Positions 22,985 through 29,494 of a DNA stretch of 29,494 bases are shown here, piece by piece. Source of the stretch: Candidatus Heimdallarchaeota archaeon (GTDB lineage: Archaea; Asgardarchaeota; Heimdallarchaeia; Heimdallarchaeales; Kariarchaeaceae); contig WAMJ01000049.1 in assembly GCA_015522385.1 (NCBI GenBank), forward strand, positions 1 to 29,494, read 5' to 3'. The translations under genes and the position numbers were made by a program. Under the pieces are notes generated by a model, which did not search any database, was not told the origin of the DNA, and was given only the letters and a program-made list of their open reading frames with translations. The stretch's first letter is position 1, and each line of letters begins with the position of its first letter.

Positions 22985-24211
22985 GTGTACCTAACTAAGG
23001 AAGAGACGCAAGCTCTAGAAGGAGTATTCGGAGAGGGTGTCCAGACAGCAATGGGTCTCCTTGTGGATGTCGGGGAGTTCTATGAAGCAGATCGGTTAAT
23101 ACCCATTGACTCCGCACACATCTCTGGAGTCAGTTACTTGACTGGCGGAGATGGGCTGATAGACATCCTCGATTTCTTCGTGGAAAAGGGAGCAAAAACG
23201 AAGGTATTCAGTACTCTCAATCCGAGTGGAATGGATCGTGACAACTGGGAGAGCCATTTTATCGATCTCGAATTTGCCACCAAGCAACTGCATATTCTTC
23301 GGAACTTTGAGGAATTGGGAGTATCAACAACCTGCAGTTGTACACCCTATGACTTCGGCCATATTTTATCGAAGGGGCAGCATGTGGCGTGGGCAGAGTC
23401 ATCTGCTATTACCTTCGCGAATAGCTTCTTCGGGGCAAGGACAAACAAGGAGGACTCTTTGACCGTGCTCTCTGCAGCAATAACGGGGAAGACCATCAAC
23501 TACGGGTTCCATCTGACAGAAAACCGCGTACCAAACGTACTGGTGAATATCGATGCATCATTGGATGAATATGCAGACTACTCCATAGTGGGTGAAATTG
23601 TGGGAAAGGCATTCAACAAACTCCCATTCCCCTTCGGTGCCATCCCATTATTCAGTGGGATAAGCAACCCACGTCCCTTCGAACTTAAGGGTCTGGGAGC
23701 AGCCCTTGCCTCATTCGGCACTCACCTCTTCCACATAGATGGGATAACCCCAGAGGTCGAGGTGTACTCGAACCTCAAGCCATCTGATTTCCACGATGAG
23801 ATAACAGTGACCGATGGTATGGTGTCCGATATGTACGAGGAGCTTAAACCACCCTCGGAGAGCATTATCGCAGTCATAGGGTGCCCGAATGCCAGTTACG
23901 AAGAGATCCTTGAGATCCACGAGCTAACAGAGGGCCGGCATGTGAAGGAAGGGAAGGAGTTCTGGCTCTTCACGAACCGTGCTCAACGGGCCCTTGCACA
24001 GAGTTCAAGCGTGTTCTCCGACCTTGTGGATCGTGGTATGAAAATCCTTGTGGACACCTGCCCCGAGGTAACACCGTACGATAAGAGTAGGTTCTCGTCA
24101 GTCTTGACGAACTCAATAAAGGCGCAGCACTACATTTCAGCCCCCAGCCTGAACAACCTGCCGACCTATATACTCCCTGTGAGGAGAATCGTGGAGGAGA
24201 TCTTCGAGTGA
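22985..24211 (+). CDS. Phosphomevalonate dehydratase large subunit (AcnX catalytic type)
   Basis: This is a 408-aa aconitase-X catalytic subunit. In archaea this two-subunit enzyme dehydrates (R)-5-phosphomevalonate to trans-anhydromevalonate 5-phosphate in the modified mevalonate route to isoprenoid lipids. The start MYLTKEETQALEG and RLIPIDSAHISGVSY are family signatures, as is TLNPSGMD. C117, C119 (TCSCTPYD), C300 (IGCPNASYEE) and C359 (DTCPEVTP) are candidate iron-sulfur ligands. FFGARTNKE and NYGFH form the usual substrate region. The GTG start is supported by the TATA spacing. The stop overlaps the small-subunit start (GTGA), so the subunits are coupled. Confidence 0.92.
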   Translation: MYLTKEETQALEGVFGEGVQTAMGLLVDVGEFYEADRLIPIDSAHISGVSYLTGGDGLIDILDFFVEKGAKTKVFSTLNPSGMDRDNWESHFIDLEFATKQLHILRNFEELGVSTTCSCTPYDFGHILSKGQHVAWAESSAITFANSFFGARTNKEDSLTVLSAAITGKTINYGFHLTENRVPNVLVNIDASLDEYADYSIVGEIVGKAFNKLPFPFGAIPLFSGISNPRPFELKGLGAALASFGTHLFHIDGITPEVEVYSNLKPSDFHDEITVTDGMVSDMYEELKPPSESIIAVIGCPNASYEEILEIHELTEGRHVKEGKEFWLFTNRAQRALAQSSSVFSDLVDRGMKILVDTCPEVTPYDKSRFSSVLTNSIKAQHYISAPSLNNLPTYILPVRRIVEEIFE

Positions 24212-24627
24212 CGATCCTGAGAGGAAAATCCCTCCGTTCCGTAAAGAATCAGGTCATTGAGGGAGATGCTGTCGTCACCTCTGAGCCCATCACACTGCTG
24301 GGGTTCGTAGATCCAAGATCCGGGAAAGTCGTTGAGAGAGGGCATGAACTCCAAGATGTTGAGATCAAAGACAAGATCTTCGTGTTCCCAAAAGGGGTAG
24401 GCAGTACGGTAGGACCATACGTCCTCATCAATCTAAAGAAGGAGGGAAACGCACCTCTTGCAGTCATCAACCGTGAGTCCGACCAGGGCACGATTTCAGG
24501 GTGTAGTATGGCAGGAATCCCTCTTGTGTACAAGTTGGACATAGACCCCATCACCTCCATCAAGACAGGTGACCGCCTCCGGATTACAATTAACGAGGGG
24601 AGCACTGAAATCGAGGTAGTGGAGTAG
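24208..24627 (+). CDS. Phosphomevalonate dehydratase small subunit (AcnX swivel domain)
   Basis: This is a 139-aa swivel-domain subunit that completes the aconitase-X-type active site with the large subunit. The diagnostic loop FPKGVGSTVGPYVLINLKK, with its conserved Ser, is at about residues 54-72, followed by APLAVINRESDQ. The GTG at 24208 overlaps the large-subunit stop by four bases. In many bacteria the two parts are fused, and separate subunits are usual in archaea. A T-tract downstream suggests the operon ends here. Confidence 0.92.
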   Translation: MTILRGKSLRSVKNQVIEGDAVVTSEPITLLGFVDPRSGKVVERGHELQDVEIKDKIFVFPKGVGSTVGPYVLINLKKEGNAPLAVINRESDQGTISGCSMAGIPLVYKLDIDPITSIKTGDRLRITINEGSTEIEVVE

Positions 24628-24649
24628 GGGAAGAGGGGGTATACTGGAG

Positions 24650-24660
24650 ATTTGTTTTTT
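24650..24660 (+). terminator. Poly-T terminator after the phosphomevalonate dehydratase genes
   Basis: ATTTGTTTTTT begins about 23 nt after the small-subunit stop, on the coding strand, with no strong hairpin. It fits archaeal T-tract termination. Confidence 0.45.
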
Positions 24661-24750
24661 CCACCATAACCAATATATTTTTATACTATCAATCATCTTT
24701 TAAGTATTGTGGAGATTAAATGGTTTAGGTGGGTGTGAAAAACTACTTAC

Positions 24751-24760
24751 GCTTTATTAT
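24751..24760 (+). promoter_or_regulatory. TATA-like box for TFB
   Basis: GCTTTATTAT is centred about 28 nt before the ATG at 24784. This spacing supports the ATG over the upstream in-frame GTG codons. A stronger AT-rich stretch (about 24669-24683) lies further upstream and may be an alternative box. Confidence 0.4.
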
Positions 24761-24783
24761 CTCTATCTCCTGTGGTGATATCG

Positions 24784-25719
24784 ATGGCTTCAAGAAAAAA
24801 TATCAAACAAGACTCGGAGGACAAGTGTCCTGATTGTGGATCAACAGACATCATTCACGACTTCCATCGTGGAGAGGTGATCTGTAAGAACTGCGGTGCG
24901 GTGATCGAGGATGCAATGATTGACGACAGCCCTGAATGGAGGGCATACAGTGCCGAAGAGCGGAATAAACGAGCAAGAGTAGGTGCACAGACGACCTACA
25001 CCCGGCATGACAAAGGACTGAGTACCCAGATCGGAATCGAGGATAGGGACGCTTATGGAAGGAAACTTAATCCAAGACAGCGATCCCAGATTTACCGACT
25101 GCGGAAGTGGCAGACACGGACCCGGGTGAATAGCGCAAGTGACAGAAACCTCACTCAGGCTATGAGGGAGCTCGACCGAATTGGTAGCCAACTCGGCCTG
25201 CCACAAAGCGTGAAAGAGACCGCTAGCGTGATCTACAGGAAGGCCCTGCAGCAACGGCTTATCAGAGGGAGGTCGATTGAAGCGATGATCGCTGCTGCCA
25301 CCTATGCAGCTGCTAGGCAGAGGAGGGTTCCGAGACCCTTGGACGAGTTTGCGAAATATTCTCGGACGTCGAAGAAGGACATCGGCAGGTGCTACAGACT
25401 TCTGATCAACGAGCTAAGCCTGAAGATCCCCCTGACTGACCCGACAAGTTATGTCGTGAGGTTTGGGGCAGAGTTGAATCTCGGGGGTCGTGTGGTTAAA
25501 CAGGCACGAGAGATTGTGGACAAGGCAAAGGCTGAGCGAATTACCATTGGGAAGGATCCTGTCGGACTTGCCGCAGCTGCCATCTACCTCGCGGGTATCC
25601 TTGAGGGCGACCAGCGCACTCAGAGGGAGATTGCAGAAACGGCAACTGTGACAGAGGTCACCATACGCAATAGGTACAAAGAGCTCGTACGAAGTTTAGG
25701 GATCAGTTTCACGACCTAG
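24784..25719 (+). CDS. tfb: Transcription initiation factor TFB
   Basis: This is the archaeal TFIIB homologue, which bridges TBP/TATA DNA and RNA polymerase. It has 311 aa from this start. An N-terminal zinc ribbon (C15, C18, C34, C37; CPDCGSTDIIHDFHRGE then ICKNCG) is followed by the B-finger/reader segment DDSPEWRAYSAEERNKRARVG. Two cyclin-fold repeats follow (about 115-205 and 210-305), with YAAARQRRVPRPLDEFA in the first and AAAAIYLAGILEGDQRTQREIA with the HTH EVTIRNRYKELV in the second. Two in-frame GTG codons upstream (24772, 24775) overlap a GGTGAT site, so ATG is preferred. The 3' end overlaps the convergent LRR gene by 11 nt. Confidence 0.97.
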   Translation: MASRKNIKQDSEDKCPDCGSTDIIHDFHRGEVICKNCGAVIEDAMIDDSPEWRAYSAEERNKRARVGAQTTYTRHDKGLSTQIGIEDRDAYGRKLNPRQRSQIYRLRKWQTRTRVNSASDRNLTQAMRELDRIGSQLGLPQSVKETASVIYRKALQQRLIRGRSIEAMIAAATYAAARQRRVPRPLDEFAKYSRTSKKDIGRCYRLLINELSLKIPLTDPTSYVVRFGAELNLGGRVVKQAREIVDKAKAERITIGKDPVGLAAAAIYLAGILEGDQRTQREIAETATVTEVTIRNRYKELVRSLGISFTT

Positions 25720-27556
25720 GTTTACGATCTTTTCTCATCTTACGGATCCTATCTTGGATCGCTCTGGAGACATCTGAACGCTCCTCTAGCATCCTCTGTG
25801 TCAAGAGGTCAATGACGTCATCGTGGTTTTCTACCGCTTTGATCGCAAAAGAAGGGGTCTTTGCACCAAGAAGCTCCTTGGCGTTCTCTTCGAAATCGAT
25901 GGCATCCAACACCGAAGGGTGATCCACAAGGGGACTTCCCTCAAGGTTCACATCAGCTATCTCCTTGACATCGACCTCGAATCTCTCTTCTTCACCCACG
26001 TTTATCCACGACCTGTGGTGTTGCTTTAGAATAGGAGTAATGTCGATTGAGCTTTTCTCGCTTACGTACGTGATATCTATGAAGTCGATCTGGGGGATAT
26101 CCCGCAAAGCATCCATATTGACCTCTCGGAAGGGATTTCTGTCGAGGTTTAACTCGTTTAGGTGATTGAAACCACGCAGGGGCTCGAGGGAAAGGCTCTC
26201 CAGTCTATTCCTTGCAAGCTGGAGCTTCTTGAGAAATCTACATGAGGAGAGCGGTGACAGGTCAATCATCCTTAGGCAGTTTCTCGTCAACCGCAGAACT
26301 TGAAGGGACGGCAATGTCTGAAGGGGAGAAAGATCAATGTCTTCCAGCTTGTTGTCCCCGATAAAGAGATGCGTAATGGGAAGGTTAGAAAGGGGTGAGA
26401 GATCGATTTTCTGGAGATCATTCGACTCAAGTATTACATACTTCAACCCCTTCATTCCAGAGAGGGGGGAGAGGTCAAGCTTTTTGAGCCTGTTCCGTGA
26501 GAGATTAAGAGACTGGAGAGCCCTGACCTCTGAGAGGGGAGAAAGGTCGATCTCTTCCAATTTATTTTGCCTGAGGTTGATTTCCCGGATAAACTTTGAC
26601 TGGCTGATTCGCCTTAGATCTATTGAGGAAATACCTGTCCTCTCCAGCAATATTGTGCGAAGGTTCCGGGTAATAAACCATGATAATTCTAGAAGAGGGA
26701 TGGAGTTTACCGAGAGATCGACGTACTCCAAAAGAGGAGGAGGGATTCGTTGGAAGTTGATGGTAGTTCCCTCGTTGTACGAAACATCAAGAATCCTCAG
26801 ATTTGGTAGCTGATCCAAGAAGGAAAGGTCAAGAGCCTTGAGCCCTGATGGGTAGTGAGCTACCTCAAGCTCATAACGGTCAAGCCCCTCATCCTCACAG
26901 TCTTGGTAATACCTTCGCTTGTACCACCAGGAGTACCGCGAGTACCCATTCTCGATATAGTCCATGTTAGAGACTTGTTTGAGATACAGCTCCCGCATGT
27001 TTCTCGCATGCACAAGGAAGCCCAGATCTAGTCTCTTCACCCCAGTCCTACTGATACGGAGAGAGGTAAGATTTTGTGGATTGATCTGTTTCCCGAATTC
27101 AATATGATTGAGATTCGGGCAATCGGAAATCTCGATGCTTCTCAATTTGTGAATAGAAGACATCCTGCTGAAGTCAACTGATTTCATATAGCAACTAGTA
27201 ATCTTCAAGGACTGCAACTCTTCAAAAGAATCGAGGATCGATAAGTCAAGGTGATCCGCATAGGAAATTTCCATCTTGAAAAGCCTATTGTGGATGAAGT
27301 GAGGATAGAGCTGGATTGGGTTGTCCTCTCGCTTCAGTTTCAGCACTATACCAGAGAATCGGTCTCTGTCATTCACTGAATATTCATGGGCTACACCGCT
27401 TTTTAGCTTTTGTTTCTCTGAGAACCTCTTTAAAATCAAGCTCTGAGATGTGAAGTTTGAGGGAAGTATCGGTTTCGACAAAGTGAGAACCATCCTCCGA
27501 GTTATTGACAAAATCATTCCAGGTGAATATGTCATACTGTGCCCATATCCCCTCAT
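25709..27556 (-). CDS. Leucine-rich-repeat protein of Asgard 'DLSPL' type
   Basis: The frame encodes up to 615 aa. About 15 leucine-rich repeats of 22-24 residues run from about residue 110 to 470, the best of them following 'LxxLxLxxNxLxxIDLSPLSxxx' (for example SLNLSRNRLKKLDLSPLSGM). Such LRR proteins are abundant in Asgard genomes and serve as interaction scaffolds. The domain before the repeats (HEYSVNDRDRFSGIVLKL, then NPIQLYPHFIHNRLFKMEI) looks genuine. The first 40 or so residues lie across the upstream gene in another frame and do not look coding, so the true start is uncertain (ATG 27493 or GTG 27376 are alternatives). The tail after the repeats is acidic and then basic (RKMRKDRKPRS). 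It may be the second half of a frameshifted gene that begins at 28106. Confidence 0.8.
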   Translation of the reverse strand: MRGYGHSMTYSPGMILSITRRMVLTLSKPILPSNFTSQSLILKRFSEKQKLKSGVAHEYSVNDRDRFSGIVLKLKREDNPIQLYPHFIHNRLFKMEISYADHLDLSILDSFEELQSLKITSCYMKSVDFSRMSSIHKLRSIEISDCPNLNHIEFGKQINPQNLTSLRISRTGVKRLDLGFLVHARNMRELYLKQVSNMDYIENGYSRYSWWYKRRYYQDCEDEGLDRYELEVAHYPSGLKALDLSFLDQLPNLRILDVSYNEGTTINFQRIPPPLLEYVDLSVNSIPLLELSWFITRNLRTILLERTGISSIDLRRISQSKFIREINLRQNKLEEIDLSPLSEVRALQSLNLSRNRLKKLDLSPLSGMKGLKYVILESNDLQKIDLSPLSNLPITHLFIGDNKLEDIDLSPLQTLPSLQVLRLTRNCLRMIDLSPLSSCRFLKKLQLARNRLESLSLEPLRGFNHLNELNLDRNPFREVNMDALRDIPQIDFIDITYVSEKSSIDITPILKQHHRSWINVGEEERFEVDVKEIADVNLEGSPLVDHPSVLDAIDFEENAKELLGAKTPSFAIKAVENHDDVIDLLTQRMLEERSDVSRAIQDRIRKMRKDRKPRS

Positions 27557-28106
27557 TTATCTTGCTGAAGATCGCTTTGAGATCTAGAATTGTTGGGACA
27601 CGATTATTTCGCCTCTTGAAATCCTTAAATGTCTGAATCGCCAAATTTAGCCCTGAAGCACCATGCCATTTATTTCCCCTGTTTTGAGGTAAGCCACAAA
27701 AATCTAAAAACTCATTCCATGTTCGTATTCCATACGACACCCAGTACTTTGCATAAATCGCAGAGTATATCCCTCCTAAATCTTTTGTTCGAGGACTGCG
27801 GTTGTGTTCATTGTAGTAATTTACGGCAATGTCACGTGCAAAATTCAGACCCTTCTCACCCTCCCACCGAACCTTTATGGATCTTCCACGCTTTTGGATA
27901 GGAAAATCTGCCATTCTGAGAAGATCTTCCCATTTCATCACTCCATTAGATCTCCAAGTCCCACGCTTAAGAGCTGAATATATGCTTGGAAGGTCTCGTG
28001 TTCTTGGGATCCGTTTGTTGAATTGGAAGAATGCCCGTAACGTGCCAAGTGCCTTCTCAAGCCCTACCTCTCCAGGCCATATACTCCTGTCTTTCCTTGC
28101 GATCAC
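27384..28106 (-). CDS. Protein with three HNH-associated-type repeats, overlapping the LRR gene
   Basis: This is a 240-aa protein made of three tandem repeats of about 65-70 residues. Each has a helix 'GL..A......F....R.PRT.DL..IYSAI..G.W..YGI..WN.FL...GLP' (units begin near residues 15, 85 and 150). The pattern resembles the homing-endonuclease-associated (HNH_repeat) domain, thought to bind DNA. No HNH catalytic motif is present. The GTG start has AGGAG 8 nt upstream and lies 33 nt after the asparaginase stop. The last 170 nt overlap the LRR frame. The tail before the stop (LRETKAKKRCSP) meets a run of five A (27400-27404). Removing one A would fuse it in frame to the LRR protein into about 798 aa. 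Confidence 0.7.
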   Translation of the reverse strand: MIARKDRSIWPGEVGLEKALGTLRAFFQFNKRIPRTRDLPSIYSALKRGTWRSNGVMKWEDLLRMADFPIQKRGRSIKVRWEGEKGLNFARDIAVNYYNEHNRSPRTKDLGGIYSAIYAKYWVSYGIRTWNEFLDFCGLPQNRGNKWHGASGLNLAIQTFKDFKRRNNRVPTILDLKAIFSKINEGIWAQYDIFTWNDFVNNSEDGSHFVETDTSLKLHISELDFKEVLRETKAKKRCSP

Positions 28107-28139
28107 AAACCAGACTCCTAGTTGAGTACACTCAAAAGA

Positions 28140-29153
28140 TTAGTTAATAAACTCCTTAATCTCGCCAGCTAGATTGGTGTACATCTTCTCCTTTATTTCT
28201 CCAAGGGTTTGACCTTTCCCCAGAGCCCAGATCAGCTTGATAAGAGCTGTTTCAGAGATCATGTCCTTTCCGTTAATTGCCCCATTCTGGACAAAGATAT
28301 TGTTTGTCTCATAAAGAGCCTCAGTTCGACCAAAAACACACTGGGTTGTAATGACCACGGGTATCCCACGATCCACAATTGACTTGATCTTATCCAAAAG
28401 ACTTCTCTCCTTAATTGGAAGATTACCAGCTCCGTATCCTTCCACAATGATCCCTTTGTACCCTCCCTTCACGATATGCTCGAAAATCATAGGATCCATC
28501 CCTGGAAATACCCGTAGTAGGGCTACACTAGCAGAGATCTCACCGTCCACATACGCATTCTCCGTCCACTCAGATCGGAGTTTGACGAATGGGTCTACAA
28601 TGTCAATTGTCCTCGATATCTCCGCGACAGGGAAGTTGTCCACCGACTCGAACGCAGAGAGGTCATACTCCCTCAGTTTCACAGTTCGTGTCGCCCGATA
28701 CACCCTGCTGTTGAAGACGATAACAGGCTCGATGATATCAGTCTCTGTAGCTATCCTAAAAGCATCAATAATATTTCGACGCGCATCAGATCCGAAGACC
28801 TCCCATGGGATCTGACTCCCGGTAAAAACTATTGGTTTGTTAATGTTTCTAACGAATATAGCTGTTGTACTAGCAGTGAAGGTCATGGTGTCAGTTCCGT
28901 GGATAACAACAATTCCATCAACCTCCTTGTCATTCAGAGCGTTGACAATCACTGGCAGTATAAAACCCCAGTCTTCTGGTTGAAGGTTAGAGCTGTCGGT
29001 ATTCATAACTTCCTCAAAAATTATTTCACAGTAACCTTCAAGCTCCGGGATCATCGAGATCAGTTCCTTCGGAGTCATGTCAGGGACGAAACCATTTTCT
29101 GATTGTCTGCTAACGATTGTCCCCCCCACCCCTATGAGTTTTATCCTCTTCAC
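28140..29153 (-). CDS. Type I L-asparaginase
   Basis: This is a 337-aa cytosolic amidohydrolase that converts L-asparagine to aspartate and ammonia. The first catalytic block GVGGTIVS has the nucleophilic Thr12, followed by MNTDSSNLQPEDW (substrate-binding Ser-Ser) and the second block HGTDTM (85-90) with Thr87 and Asp88. FTGSQIPW and the C-terminal GYGAGNLP are also conserved. The GatD subunit of the tRNA amidotransferase shares these motifs but carries an extra N-terminal domain of about 80 residues that is absent here, and no gatE is nearby. The start is a GTG at 29153. It is divergent from the small GTPase gene and upstream of the HNH-type repeat gene on the same strand. Confidence 0.9.
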   Translation of the reverse strand: MKRIKLIGVGGTIVSRQSENGFVPDMTPKELISMIPELEGYCEIIFEEVMNTDSSNLQPEDWGFILPVIVNALNDKEVDGIVVIHGTDTMTFTASTTAIFVRNINKPIVFTGSQIPWEVFGSDARRNIIDAFRIATETDIIEPVIVFNSRVYRATRTVKLREYDLSAFESVDNFPVAEISRTIDIVDPFVKLRSEWTENAYVDGEISASVALLRVFPGMDPMIFEHIVKGGYKGIIVEGYGAGNLPIKERSLLDKIKSIVDRGIPVVITTQCVFGRTEALYETNNIFVQNGAINGKDMISETALIKLIWALGKGQTLGEIKEKMYTNLAGEIKEFIN

Positions 29154-29250
29154 TTTAGTACCTTGTGTACCCTGAATTTATTGAACTTGTCTCTTTATCT
29201 CTGTCATATAAAGAGGAAATTTTCATATTCTTCCGTGGCAACTCGCGAGA

Positions 29251-29260
29251 TTTTTATAGA
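29251..29260 (+). promoter_or_regulatory. TATA box for the small GTPase
   Basis: TTTTTATAGA is centred about 28 nt before the ATG at 29283, so the transcript probably starts within a few bases of the start codon. Confidence 0.55.
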
Positions 29261-29282
29261 TAGTTCACCACTTGTTCTATAG

Positions 29283-29494
29283 ATGAGTGAAACTTCAAGC
29301 GTAAACGGGTTGCATAAGGTCGTCATTCTTGGCACGCCCGGATCGGGGAAAACCACGCTCATGGTAAAACTTGCTGGTTCCAACAATTTTGATGAGATAA
29401 AGCGGACCATAGGGGTGGACTTCCACGTTGTACGCAAATTAATAGATGAGAATCTCAGACTACAGGTGTGGGATTATGCAGGACAAGAGCACTT
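29283..29494 (+). CDS. Ras/Rab-like small GTPase, N-terminal part (cut by right edge)
   Basis: The first 70 codons of a Ras-superfamily GTPase are present before the window ends. A short polar N-terminus precedes the P-loop GTPGSGKTT (G1, about residues 17-25). Thr in RTIGVDF (about 45) is the switch-I G2 threonine, in the TIGVDF context typical of Rab proteins. The G3 motif reads WDYAGQEH, with Tyr where most Rab/Ras proteins have Thr; the Gln needed for GTP hydrolysis is kept. NKxD and SAK motifs would lie beyond the window. Large families of such GTPases are a hallmark of Asgard archaea. No lipidation site can be judged without the C-terminus. Confidence 0.92.
   Translation, partial: MSETSSVNGLHKVVILGTPGSGKTTLMVKLAGSNNFDEIKRTIGVDFHVVRKLIDENLRLQVWDYAGQEH

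Noticed and set aside
28140..29153. GatD subunit of the archaeal Glu-tRNA amidotransferase
   Set aside because: It shares the asparaginase motifs, but the N-terminal GatD domain is missing and no gatE is nearby; type I L-asparaginase fits the 337-aa length.
1..29494. CRISPR array, insertion sequence, prophage or integrative element
   Set aside because: I looked for evenly spaced repeats, transposase or integrase motifs and att-like duplications next to the tRNAs and saw none; gene content is mostly housekeeping.

Overview
The window looks like a piece of an Asgard archaeal genome, most likely Heimdallarchaeia-like; the lineage is inferred from gene content alone. The information machinery is archaeal: aIF2-alpha followed by Nop10, a multi-OB RPA, the exosome subunit Csl4, TFB, A/V-type ATP synthase subunits A and B, a tRNA-Ala with a bulge-helix-bulge intron, and the archaeal phosphomevalonate dehydratase. 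With it sit features typical of Asgard genomes: a Ras/Rab-like small GTPase cut by the right edge, a long leucine-rich-repeat protein carrying 'DLSPL' repeats, and a complex-I-like gene set. Many first genes have a TATA-like box about 25-28 nt before the start codon (leaderless transcripts), while genes inside operons tend to have GGTGAT-like ribosome binding sites.

Layout. 1-5.7 kb: the end of an unidentified gene, a METTL5-like rRNA m6A methyltransferase, a VIT/CCC1 metal transporter, a GNAT protein on the opposite strand, the aIF2-alpha/nop10 pair (nop10 is a 47-codon gene overlapping the aIF2-alpha stop) and RPA. 5.8-9.6 kb: ATP synthase B and then A, in reverse of the usual order and separated by an intron-containing tRNA-Ala and a small Cys-rich protein on the other strand. 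9.7-12.6 kb: a KaiC/RecA-like protein with a degenerate P-loop, then nuoA-nuoC-nuoD without nuoB. 12.6-14.8 kb: an orphan 230-aa protein, a DUF2067-like protein and Csl4.

15-22.5 kb: every protein gene is on the minus strand (CPA2 cation/proton antiporter, aspartate kinase, CopD-like membrane protein, a small membrane protein, a GPT/AglH-type sugar-1-phosphate transferase, a DUF354 glycosyltransferase and a class V aminotransferase). The base-composition skew nevertheless flips within this block. Left of about 17.6 kb the plus strand is A/C-rich; right of about 17.75 kb it is G/T-rich. Because transcription has the same direction on both sides, the flip is best explained by replication, and the interval around 17.6-18.07 kb is a candidate replication origin. 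The adjacent aspartate kinase has been so reshaped by the bias that it has only two lysines in 357 residues, one in the KFGG motif and one in the WKD motif.

22.6-29.5 kb: a 51-codon gene for a small membrane or secreted protein, the two-subunit phosphomevalonate dehydratase of the archaeal mevalonate pathway, TFB, the LRR gene preceded by an overlapping gene with three HNH-associated-type repeats (possibly one gene split by a frameshift), a type I L-asparaginase and the truncated small GTPase. No rRNA, IS element, prophage or CRISPR array was recognised.
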